Shown: one piece after another, positions 36,801-48,800 of the stretch
Position numbering within the stretch: the stretch's first letter is position 1
How the letters are laid out: each line of letters starts with the position of its first letter
Assembly: GCF_022539315.1 (NCBI RefSeq)
Contig: NC_066335.1
Location: forward strand, 3,873,214 to 3,937,213
DNA: 64,000 nucleotides
DNA from: Serinus canaria
Taxonomy: Eukaryota > Chordata > Aves > Passeriformes > Fringillidae
Direction: 5' to 3'
Notes under the pieces: model-generated
What the model saw: the letters and a program-made list of their open reading frames with translations, nothing else
Databases searched by the model: none
What the model was told of the DNA's origin: nothing
Position numbers and translations under genes: made by a program

Positions 36801-39800
36801 GTCAGGATTTCTCTGCAAGTTTTCCAGTTGTTTCACCTTTGCCTTTTGGCCTGTCCCAGTGGTCAGAGAAGCCCTGTGTGCCTCACCTGCTGCAGAGGGA
36901 CTCCTACTGTGTGTACTCCCAGCAGGAGCTCAAGGAGAAGCTCTACCAGGAGATCATCTCCTTCTTTGACAGGGGCAAGGTGAGTGCTCACCCTGGGCCT
37001 GCAGCAAACCCTGCCTTGCTCTGGAGTTAGGATTTCCTTACTGGTCACTTCTTGGCTCAGTGCTTGGGGCAGGCTGGGGTTGGCTGAAAGGGGAAAAGCA
37101 GATCTGGTTCCACAGCAGGCTGGGGTTCTGACAGGGATCCCAGCACTGCCAGCAGCAGGGCACCTGCTTGTCTGGAGACACTGAAATCCTATTTCTGTGT
37201 TGGCCAAAGAGTGACTGCAAGGTGAAGCTGTTTGAGGTTCTGGGTGGATGGGAGCAGGGCAGGTGTTTTCCTGCCTTCCCCTGGGAGGGTTCCTGTCAGG
37301 GTTTGGGCTCCCCTGGCTGGCACTGACCCTGGGAGCTGCACCTTGGAGAGAGGGCTCTGCCAGGGCTGAACGGCTTTGAGCTGAAATAAGGGAAATTTAA
37401 ATGGGATCTTGGGAAAGAATTCCTTCCTGGGAGGGGCTGGGGTGGAATTCCCAGAGGAGCTGGGGCTGCCCCTGGATCCCTGGAAGTGCCCAAGGCCAGG
37501 CTGGAGCTCCCTGGGGCAGTGGGAGGTGTCCCTGCCATGGCAGGGGTGAACCTCAAAGCCCTTTCCCACCCAAATTCCCTGATCCCATGATGAGACAAAC
37601 CCAAGGAACCCCTGTCCCAGAGCTGCTGGAGGAGGAGGAGACTCCCTGGGGTCTCTCTCTGCTGTTCAGACCTGTCCTTCCTCCTCCCAGTGCCTCAGTT
37701 TGTCCTGTCAGGATCTCAGTGGAGACCTGGCTTAGTAAATCACTCTCAGATCTCCAAATCACAAGATCTGTATGACTGTAATAATCTCTGAAAAAAAAAA
37801 AAAAAAGCACAGCAGAGTCTGAGGGAAGCCTGGCAGAGCATGAAAGTAGTGCCTGAATTAAAATCAGCTGCATTGTTGTTGAGCTATCTGTGCTAATGAA
37901 GGCTTTTATCTGAGTCTTTCATGTTGCTTGTGCTCCTCTTCCCCTCCTGCCTGTCCTCACCTCGGTGGAGATGTGGGAGAAGGCCATTCAGCTGAGCAAG
38001 GAGCTGGCTGACATGTACGAGAACAAGGTCTTTGACTACGAGGGACTTGGCAATCTCCTGGTGAGGCTTTTCCCTCCACATCCAGCAGGCTGCTGACTGC
38101 TTCACTTAATACTGCTCAAGCAGGATAAGCCTAAAATAAATCTATGTTAAAGACAAACAAACCAACTTAACCCCATGGCTTTGTCAAGGTTAGTAGAAGA
38201 ATAAATATTTTCATAGTGTCTTTTCACCTCCTAATTAGCATGATAATACCATGTGCAGATGTTTAGAATTCTTGATCTTAACCAAATGAAGGAACAACCA
38301 GGGTGTATTTTCAGGCTCCATAAATCTCATCACCTTGTTATTTCTGTGGTAAGAGTGCTGGGCATGAACACAGAGCTAGAGAATCCTCTTGGCTCTGAAT
38401 TCTGCTTTTTAGTGCTTAAGGATGGAACCAGATGGTCTTTATGTTCTTCCACAGCAGAATCATCTGCCCAGTTTTATTTCTGCCAGTTCTCTGACATTTG
38501 TCACCATTTGTGTCTGCTCCCTTTCAGAATATATTTGTATTTCATTTGTTTTCCCACAGTGAAGGATTTCAAATCTCCTTCTGGGATCCTAAAGCCATGG
38601 CATTGTTCTCGTGTCTGCAGAGCAGGAAATGAAGTTGGTTCTGGCCCAGACAAAGCAAATATTTAATCAAGTAAATGGATAAGGATGAGAGACTGCATCA
38701 AAAAGCAGTTGTGAAGTGTGTTCTGAGGGCAGAGCTCAGGAATTGTCCCTGGGAATGAGTCCTGGAGCATTCCAAAGTGAACGTGTGGTGTTGTTTTCTT
38801 TTCCAGAAAAAAAGAGCCACTTTTTATGAGAACATCATGAAGGCCATGAGACCTCAGCCCGAGTACTTTGCTGTGGGATACTATGGACAGGGTTTTCCCT
38901 CTTTCCTCAGGGTAAGGATCCTTCCCCACTCAATTTCTGCAGTGCTGGAGACCCTGAAAGCCACAACTTCTGCAGAGCTTCCCAGAAAATTCAATGCCAA
39001 ACTCCTTTTCCTTTCAGTGGCACTGACAGATCTAAATCCCAGGAGTGGTTCAGACCATTTCAGTGTTGAAAGAGTCAAATCAGAGATGCAGTTTTGTGGG
39101 TTACCAGCTCAAGGGGAGTCTGGGTGTTACAACAGGTTTTTTAGATGATTGATAAGTTCTTCCATGGATTTAAGCAGAATTTACCTTTTGTGCTTGTGCT
39201 CCCTCTGAAATGTGATTGTTGCTGTTAGGAAATGTTCAGCCTGTGAGGAATTTATCCCATTGCTTTCAGCCTCAATCCAGCCATATTTTCAGGACAGGGA
39301 TTGTTTCAGTGGTCAGGGAGAGTTTGTCCCACACAGAAGAATTCAAGTGCAAAGGGGTTTCTTATTCCAGCTGCTGAGCACTGCTGGATCTGTGAGGACA
39401 GGAATGACTCAGAGCCAGGGTCAGCAAGGCTGAAAATATTCCTGTTACTTCAAATTCAGGGCCATTTCCCCTTCTCACACTGGAGCTGTTTGAAGCTCTG
39501 GTCTTCAGTGGAAGCCAAGCTCAAAAAAAGGGAAGAATGTTGAGTTGGAACTGTGTGAGGAGATGGCATGGAGGGCTTTCAGTGCAGGCCATGTTTTGGA
39601 ATCCATCCCTTCCTGAACCACTGCCAGGTGGAGAGGGATTGGCCATGGTCTGGTGCTGGGTGTGGAACAGACCTGCCAGGGTGACATTGTGGGTGCTGGT
39701 GGCCAGGAATGGGGCTGGGGTGAAACTGCCACCTGTGCCCAGGGACATCCCTCAGGGCACTGCCACCTGTGCCCAGGGCATCCCTCAGGGCACTGCCACC

Positions 39801-42800
39801 TGTGCCCAGGGCATCCCTCAGGGCACTCACCGTGCCAGGGCCCTCAGGGCACTCTCACCTGTGCCCAGGGCATCCCTCAGGGCACTGCCACCTGTGCCCA
39901 GGGCATCCCTCAGGGCACTCCCTCCTGTGCCCAGGGCATCCCTCAGGGCACTCCCTCCTGTGCCCAGGGCATCCCTCAGGGCACTGCCACCTGTGCCCAG
40001 GGACATCCTCAGGGCACTGCCACCTGTGCCCAGGGCATCCCTCAGGGCACTGCCACCTGTGCCCAGGGCATCCCTCAGGGCACTCCCTCCTGTGCCCAGG
40101 GCATCCCTCAGGGCACTGCCACCTGTGCCCAGGACATCCCTCAGGGCACTCCCTCCTGTGCCCAGGGCATCCCTCAGGGCACTGCCTCCTGTGCCCAGGG
40201 ACATCCTCAGGGCACTCTCACCTGTGCCCAGGGCATCCCTCAGGGCACTGCCACCTGTGCCCAGGGCATCCCTCAGGGCACTGCCACCTGTGCCCAGGGA
40301 CATCCTCAGGGCACTGCCTCCTGTGCCCAGGGCATCCCTCAGGGCACTGCCTCCTGTGCCCAGGGCATCCCTCAGGGCACTCCCACCTGTGCCCAGGGCA
40401 TCCCTCAGGGCACTGCCACCTGTGCCCAGGGCATCCCTCAGGGCACTGCCACCTGTGCCCAGGGCATCCCTCAGGGCACTCCCACCTGTGCCCAGGACAT
40501 CCCTCAGGGCACTCCCACCTGTGCCCAGGGACATCCTCAGGGCACTCCCACCTGTGCCAGGATCCCTCAGGGCACTCCACTGTGCCCAGGGACATCCTCA
40601 GGGCACTCCACTGTGCCCAGGGCATCCCTCAGGGCACTCCCACCTGTGCCCAGGACATCCCTCAGGGCACTCCCACCTGTGCCCAGGACATCCCTCAGGG
40701 CACTGCCTCCTGTGCCCAGGGCATCCCTCAGGGCACTCCCTCCTGTGCCCAGGGCATCCCTCAGGGCACTCCCACCTGTGCCCAGGGCATCCCTCAGGGC
40801 ACTGCCACCTGTGCCCAGGGCATCCCTCAGGGCACTGCCACCTGTGCCCAGGGCATCCCTCAGGGCACTCTCTCCTGTGCCCAGGACATCCCTCAGGGCA
40901 CTCTCTCCAGGCTGGCAGGCAGCAGGCAGGTCCCTGTAGTTAAGGATTTCCTGGTGCATTTATTCTGTAACAGGAATCAGCTCCTGGCTGAGGTTGCTGT
41001 GCTGAACCTGGGGGTGCTGGGTGGTGTGAGCAGCCCTGTGGCTCTGGGACAGCAGCACCTGTTTGAGGGTGGCCCTGCTCGTTGCAGGTGCCTTTGAAAG
41101 CTCCTTTCCAGCCCTCTTTGATGATTCTCTGTGCAGCAATGGATGTTTTAGACAAATCTGAGTTTCCCCTTGCCAGGCCTGGCTCCCTGGAGTTGCTATG
41201 CCCTCATTTCAGCCCATGCTCCTTCTCTCACCTCTTCTGTCCAGCTGGGAGCCACCTTTCCCATAAACCAGCTCTGGGGGGGTTGGGAAGCTCTGTCCCT
41301 CTGCTTTGTTGAATTTGAATTCCCTTTTTTTTCTTCTCCTGCCCACAGAACAAGATTTTCATCTACCGTGGCAAGGAGTACGAGCGCAGGGAGGATTTTA
41401 ACCTGAAGCTGCTGACCCAGTTCCCCAGTGCTGAGAAGATGACCAGCACAGCCCCTCCAGCAGAGGAGATCAAGGCTTCCCCCAAACAGTGTATCTTTTG
41501 GGTTTGGGGCATCCTGGCACAGCCCAGAGCTCCCTGTTCCTGCAGCAGCACAGCTGGGGAGCAGCAGTGATGGGAGGGAGGGGGTTGTTGCTGCTGGGGT
41601 GGTGAGGCAGGCACTGGGCATGGAGATGGGGCTCTCCAGGGCTGTCAGGTGGATTTAAAGGCTGCCAGAGTTGAACAGGTTGCTGGCAGGGTGAGGAGCA
41701 GACTGCAGGGAGGGCTTCCTGTGTTCTCACTCAGGTGCTGCTCACTGCTCTGGCCATGGTGGGACCCAGCTGGGCATTTCTGGGTGCAAGATGGGAAATG
41801 CAGGCTGTGAAAAGTGAGGGGCACTCCCTTCCTCCTTGCAGTCCTTTAGCATTTATGAAGTGCTGGGGTTTGTGTGTTTTTCCCCTTTGTAAGAAGTGTG
41901 AAGTGATTATGTCACTGAAAATTGCTGGGTGCAGAGCCCTTACTCTTTTTAATTCTTATTTTCCCCCTTGCTGGTGGGACTCCAGGCTGTGTCCCAAGCT
42001 CCCCACCAGGCTTAAGATCCTCTGAATTGGGATGTGAGCCAGTGGAGATGCTCCAGATTGCTGCCAGTGACTTCAGTCAGTGGCTCCTGGAGGATGCAGG
42101 CCAGGAAAGCCAAGTCCTGGGCATCCAGCCTGTGCTCAGCAGGCCAGGCTGGAGAATCTGAAGGTCCATTTTGGCCCTCAAACCCTGTGCACAAAGGCCC
42201 AGCCCAGGCAGTGACAGCAGATGCTTCCTGTGCAATCCTCCTGCCAAGCACTGAATCCACAGAGGAAATTAAAATCCATTCGAGATCAAACTTGGTATCA
42301 AAAATGCCTCTTCTGTTGCTGCTTTGTTTCAGCTGCTTCCTCTGCATCTGTTTGTGTTTGTCCTGATGTTCCTGGCTCGGGATGAAGCCGAGCTGCAGAG
42401 TTTGGAGGCAGATCTGACCCATCCCCAGGGTTTGGGGGTGTTGGGTTCCGGGGCTCTGGCACAGCCCTGGGATGGAGGGAGCAGCTGCAGGGCTTGGATG
42501 TGGGACAGGATCTCCTTGCACTCCCACAAACACCTCCAGAGGAGGAGTGCCCAGATCTCTGTTGTCTTAGGCAGACCTTGCTGCCTCTGGGGTTGGTTTT
42601 GCTTTCAGGCTCCTCCAACCTCCTTTGCCTCAGGCTCTTTTTTATTTCTTTAGGCTTTTTTTTGCTCTTTTATGACAAAACACCTCGTTCTTCTTTTGGT
42701 AGGGATGTGCTGGGGCCACCAGGTGAGCTGTGCTGAGCCTCAGGGCTCCCTGCAGCCCAGAGCAGCCCAGTCCCAGCAGCTGAGCCCAGGGGGCTGAGCA

Positions 42801-45800
42801 GGGCCCCAGCCCAGGCTGAGGAGCTCTGCTGGGACACAGCTCAAAGCTGGGCTCAGAGCCTCAGCCTGGCTCTGGGCTTCTGGGCTCAGCTCTGCCTGCT
42901 GGCCAGCTGGCTCCTCACACAGGCAGGGTGACTTTGCTGTGCCTCTCAGAATGCCCTTCAGAGCTGCCTCAGTGAATTGCAGGATGTGAGGGGCTGCCTT
43001 AACCCCCCACTGAAACACTGCTGAAATAGGGATCTCCTCCAGCCAGGCCTCACGAGCTCTTGGAGATCTGTTTCACACCCAAGACAGCTCAGCTACCTCA
43101 GAAGGCAGAAAATCAGCAGGATGGCTTCTGTGCTAGTGCTGGAAACAAAAAGGTTTTAATAAAAGGCAAAATTACAAAACTCCTTACAGAGAAAACCGAG
43201 CCAGGTGCAAGAGGTCCTTGTCTCTGGTAAACACCTCACAAAAGTGATCAGTTTCTTTGTTCTCTTCTTTTTCTAGTGAATTGCTCATTTGGGCTTTTTT
43301 AGTTCTTTCCCAGTTAGCTATCCTTAAGTTTGAGGTGAAGTCCCCCAAGTCCTATGAAGTGTCTTTTTGGCTGATTGAGAAGAGAAACATTTAGGCTTAT
43401 TTCCTTTTTAAAGGAACAAAAGATGATTTTGTCACTCTGTCAGCAAGGAGCACATTCCTACACACTGCCCCTTCAGACAGCAGGGGATTCACAGAAGCCA
43501 TCTCCTCATGGGGGCAGGTTGGCTAAGCCTGGCTTTTCCAGCCTGGCTTCTCCAGCCTGGCTTCTCCAGCCTGGCTTCTCCAGCCTGGCTTCTCCAGCCT
43601 GGCTTCTCCAGCCTGGCTTCTCCTGCCTGGCTTCTCCAGCCTGGCTTCTCCAGCCTGGCTTCTCCAGCCTGGCTTCTCCTGCCTGGCTTCTCCAGCCTGG
43701 CTTTTCCAGCCTGGCTTCTCCAGCCTGGCTTCTCCAGCCTGGCTTCTCCAGCCTGGCTTCTCCTGCCTGGCTTTTCCAGCCTGGCTTTTCCTGCCTGGCT
43801 TTTCCTGCCTGGCTTTTCCAGCCTGGCTTTTCCAGCCAGCTTTTTGCTCCTGTAAAGCCTCAGCACAGTCCTCAGAGCAGAATTTTGGAGGAACATGATA
43901 AGCTGTTGTGCTTGGGGATACAATTTCTGAGATCTTTTTAATGTCTGTCATTATTCAGAGGTGCAGAAGCTGAGTGTGAAGCAGTTCCTTTGGCTTCATG
44001 AATCTAAAAGGTGGGAGGGAAGGAGCAGCAGCCTCTGGGAAAGAACTGTGGGGTGAGAGAAGAGCCAGAAGCAGCCCCAGAACCTCTGCAGAGCTTTGCT
44101 GCCCCTTTTCTTGTCTCCCAAAGGAGAAATCAGCAGTGCCAAGGGCTCCCAAGCATTTTCAGGGAATTTCAGCACCTGGAAGTGCCCAAGGCCAGGCTGG
44201 AGCACCCTGGGGCAGTGGGAGGTGTCCCTGTCCATGGCAGGGGTGGCACTGCATGAACTTCAAGGTCCTTTCCAACCCAAACCATTCTGGGATTATTATT
44301 TATAAAGTCCTTTTCCTTTTGGGTTTTTAATTCACAAGGAGCCTGTGATTTGTGATGAATTAGTCAGGTTTGAAGAAAAATACTTAATGAGAGAACAGGG
44401 ATTTGTGGAAAAGTCTGACAATGGAAACAGGAAGGGTTTTTCTCTCCCTCTCCTGTTTTCCCAGAAGGGTTCCTGGTTTTTCATCCTTAACCAGAGCTGC
44501 TCAGATGTGCAGTGCTTCATTGTGAAGCCTGTGATGAACCTGCCACCTAATTTCAAAGATAAACCTGTTCCTGAACAGATCTTAAAGTAATTAATTTTTC
44601 TTTCCCCTCAACATTTTGTGTGTGTTTTCCCCACTAACTTGGGCACAAGGTGCTGTGCCTTGGTATTTTGTGTAAATTGTGTGAATTGCTCCCCACAGCT
44701 GTGAGGGAACATTTGAGTGAGGAGGATGGGAGGTGAGGAAATCACCTTTTTACTCTGCTTCTTCCCAGCTACTACAGAGCCAACGAGGTGCAGCAGTTCA
44801 CTCACTCCAGACCTGTCAGGAAAGGAGAGAAGGATCCAGACAACGAGTTTGCTGTGAGTCCTTTGCCTTTTGTTTGGTTCCTTGGTGGCATTTTGACCAA
44901 ACTGTCCCCTTTTCCCTCCCCCTGTGGCCACAGAGGTTGGGAGTGAAAAAGCAGGAGACTCAAAGGGCATTGCAGCCTGCACCTGAAGCTGGGGGTGATG
45001 TCAAAGGGCTCCACTGCTGCAGTTTGAGCCTTCAGCATCCATCAGAGTCCATAAATGGGTGCTGTGAGAGCCCAGGCTCAGCAGAGCCCCAGGGAGGGGA
45101 GGTGGGAATGGCTGTGGAGCTCTGCCAGCTCCTTCTGAAGCCTCACTCCACGCAGGAGAGGGTTCAGTTGCAAGGCCAGTGTTTTCCTTACACCTCAGAT
45201 ACCTTTTTCTCCTTCTCTGCCAGAACATGTGGATAGAGAGGACAACCTACACGACAGCTTATTCCTTTCCAGGCATCCTCAAGTGGTTTGAGGTCAAACA
45301 GGTCACAACGGTGAGTTCTCCCTGGGGGCTGATCTCCTCCTCTCCAATCCCTCATGGAATAAAGCCTTGGACACTTGGGAGTGCCAGTCCTTCCACTGGT
45401 GGAGGTGGCACAGCTAAAAGGAAATTATTCAGTTTCTTACTCAGTGGAGAGGAAGGAATCACAGAGCCATGAGATCCCAGAATGTCTGGGGTCAGGATTT
45501 ACCTAAAATCATCCAGTGTCATCCTCTGCCATGGGCAGGGACACCTCCCACTGTCCCAGGGGCTCCAGCCTGGCCCTGGGTACTTCCAGGGATCCAGGGG
45601 CAGCCACAGCTGCTCTGTTTTCCATCCCATTCCCAGGGATGGAATTCCCTCCCAACCCCTCCCCACCCTCATGGGAGGAATTTCTCCCTAAAGCTTGCAT
45701 TAAGGTTTGAAAGGTCTATTCTGTGACTCTAAAGAAAGTTCTTTCTGTTTGTTCTGTCCCTCAGGAGGAGATCAGTCCCCTGGAGAATGCCATAGAAACC

Positions 45801-48800
45801 ATGGAGCTGACCAATGAGAGGATCACCAACGTGGTGCAGCAGCAGGGCTGGGACCGCAGCCTGCCCGTGCACCCCCTGTCCATGCTGCTCAGTGGCATCG
45901 TGGACCCCGCGGTCATGGGGGGCTACACCAACTATGAGAAGGTCCTGGCACAGCCATGGAGCCCCTCTGCAGGGCTGGGACACCTGGGGCTGCCCAACTG
46001 GAGCAGGGAAAGCTCCAGGGAGAGCTCAGAGCCCCTTCCTGGGCCTGAAGGACTCCAGGAGAGCTGGAGAGGGACTGGGGACAAGGATGGAGGGACAGGA
46101 CACAGGGAATGGCTCCCACTGCCATTCCAAAGTTGGGATATTGGGCAGGAATTCTTGGCTGAGAGGGTGGGGAGGGGCTGGGATGGAATTCCCAGGGAGC
46201 TGTGGCTGCCCCTGGATCCCTGGCAGTGCCCAAGGCCAGGCTGGAGCCCCCTGGGACAGTGGGAGCTGTCCCTGCCATGGCAGGGGTGGCTCTGGGTGGG
46301 ATTTAAGGTCCCTTCCAACACAAATCATTCCAGAATTGCCTGGAGAGGGACTGGGGACAAAGGATGGAGGGACAGGACCCAGGGAATGGCTGCCACTGCC
46401 AGAGGGCAGGGATGGATGGGATGTTGGGCAGGAATTGTTCCCTGGTGGGGAATTCCCAGAGCAGCTGGGGCTGCCCCTGGATCCCTGGCAGGTCCAGTTC
46501 CATCTGCAGCTGTCCCAGCCCCCCGTGTGGGGCTCTGTGTGTGCAGGGCTCAGCCAGGAGGAGAGGAGGATGAAGAGCAGAGCTTTGCACTGACTGCAGG
46601 GTGGCAGTGCTCAGCTTGAGTGCCCTCAGGGCAGGCTCCAGCTCCTCGGGGCCCCCTTGGCAGAGGGATGAGAACCTGCTCCTGCCCTGTGGGGCACAGA
46701 GTCCTCGGGCAGCCCAGGTAGCAGAGAAAAGCCCCAGCCTGCCCTTTCTGCCCTGGATTAATGGGGAATGAGCAGGCTAAAGAGGCTTTCTCCTGCCAGC
46801 AGCCTCTGTGTCTTTGTAGTCTTGCAACAGAGCAAATGATTCAGGAAAAAGCAGCATTTCCTGTGCAGGTTTACTCAGCTGAGTTCACTTGAGCAGTGTA
46901 GGTTGTTCTTTTTTGTGATGTTTAACTTAAGCTGTTGATTGCCTCCACCTAATGATGAAATGCCCAGCACAGAATGCACTGCTTGTTTGCACAGAGGGGG
47001 TGGAATGTGGTAAAACACATGGAATTCTCCTCAGCTGTGTCCCAGCCCCATGGAATGAGGTGCACACGTTAATTGGGAGAGGGCTGATTGATCTGGGGTC
47101 TGACTCTGCTGATTCCAGAGGAGTTTGGGTGCTTTGCCAGGGCTGAACTTGGCCCTGAATCCTCCAGTTTTATGAATTAAGGTTGACATCAAGTTTAGAA
47201 TTACAAAAGTGGGAAAGCAGTTAAAACTAGAAAACACAAAATCTCTGCAGCCACATCTGGAAATACTCATTTCTGGTTCATATTTTCCTATTTCAGCTGC
47301 AGATCAGTGCAGAACATTTGGCTTTTGTGGGCGGCTAAAATCTGAGTTTTAATTGTTTCATTGTAGCCAAAACCCAAAGTTGGGGTTTTTAAACATCTTT
47401 CCTCTTGCAATAATTAAGCACTTTCAAGGAAAATCCTCTGGGACCAACCCAGCAGCCCTTTCCCAGGCTCACCTCCATCCTGGTCAGGATCAAACCCCCA
47501 GCCCAATAAACTTGTACCACAGTCCAGTCTTACAGATGTAAAAAAAATATACTCAGAGGCTGAAATAGCTCAGAGAAACAAATGAAAAACTTATTAGGGG
47601 GTTTATCCAGGGGAAAAAAAGTTCTGAGCAGGAATTGGGATCCATTTTAATGGGATACATCATGGGAATTGGCACAAATTTAAGTTTTCGGTCCAGGAAA
47701 GTAGATTTGTGTTTGTTCCACTTCAAACCAAGACCAGATTGTGCTGATTAAAGGTAAACCCAGGAGAAGTGGAGACTAAAGGTGCTTTGTTGAAGGAAGC
47801 TGGGAGCCCAAATCCCAGCTTGGTCTTTATTTCTACTGAATCTTTGTAACCAGCCCCAGGTGAAAACGAGGGATTGAGGGGCTGAAATAAGGAAATTGCA
47901 GCAGGAGCTGCTTTACTCTCCTTGGGGCAGCTGTGCTTGTGTGCTGTGGGGCACTGACTGCTGGAAAATAAAGAGGCTTTTTGAAGTCAGAACTTGAGGT
48001 TTTGGGTCTGTCACTCACATTTAAGTGAGAAGTGGAAGTGATGGAACCTCAGTTATTCAAATCAGTGCTGGTTTGTGAGAAGGGGATCAGGACTGAGCAG
48101 AACCTTTCTGATGCAGTAACTGTTTTTCCATGTGTCTCACTAGAAAAAAACCATAATTTTTTAAAAAGTGGACTTTGTTCCCTTTTCCCAACAAATAACC
48201 CTGGTTCTTTGTCCCTCAGCTTGGTGCCAGCACAGTTTGGGTTTAATATGAGGAGTAATGGCAGTGAATTGCTCTTAAAGGATCTTGCCCTCAGAGCTGC
48301 CTGAGGAAGCAGTGTCTGTGTCACCTGTGTCACCTTCTCTCTGTGCTTCCAGGCCTTCTTCACAGAGAAATATCTCCAAGAACACCCTGAGGATCAAGAC
48401 AAAATTGAGCTGCTCAAGCAACAAATTGCTATACAGGTGTGGAACTGGGAAAGAGCTGGAGGCACTGGGGAGTGGGGAAGAGGGAATCCTGGAATGGTTT
48501 GGGTGGGCAGGGACCTTGAAGCCCATCCAGTGCCACCCCTGCCGTGGGCAGGGACACCTCCCACCATCCCAGGCTGCTCCAAATCCCATCCAGCCTGGTC
48601 TGGGGAAAATGTTGATGTTTGTTCAACACCTGGAGCTGCAGCTCTGACGTTCCCTCACTGGCAGCAGCTCAGCTCCCTTGCTGTGTCCCAGTTTGTTTTC
48701 CCCTCTGCAAACACAAAACACGTTGATTTAAATCCTTCAATTTTCTCTGAGCTGCTGAGCTCACACTCTGGGGAGCAGGAGGGCTGGTTTGTGCTCGTGC

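Noticed and set aside
39537..41097. Three overlapping plus-strand frames of 428-468 codons
   Set aside because: Same 33-bp array read in three frames. Real coding sequence would not be open in all frames; they lie wholly inside intron 38.
43375..43951. 188-codon frame [10 protein letters not shown] type, could look like an antifreeze or collagen-like protein
   Set aside because: 15-bp minisatellite inside intron 39.
45723..46619. 298-codon frame extending window exon 43
   Set aside because: The extension past 45941 runs into two CR1 copies. The next DOCK5 exon (AFFTEKYLQ) joins in frame at 48353, so this is intron read-through.
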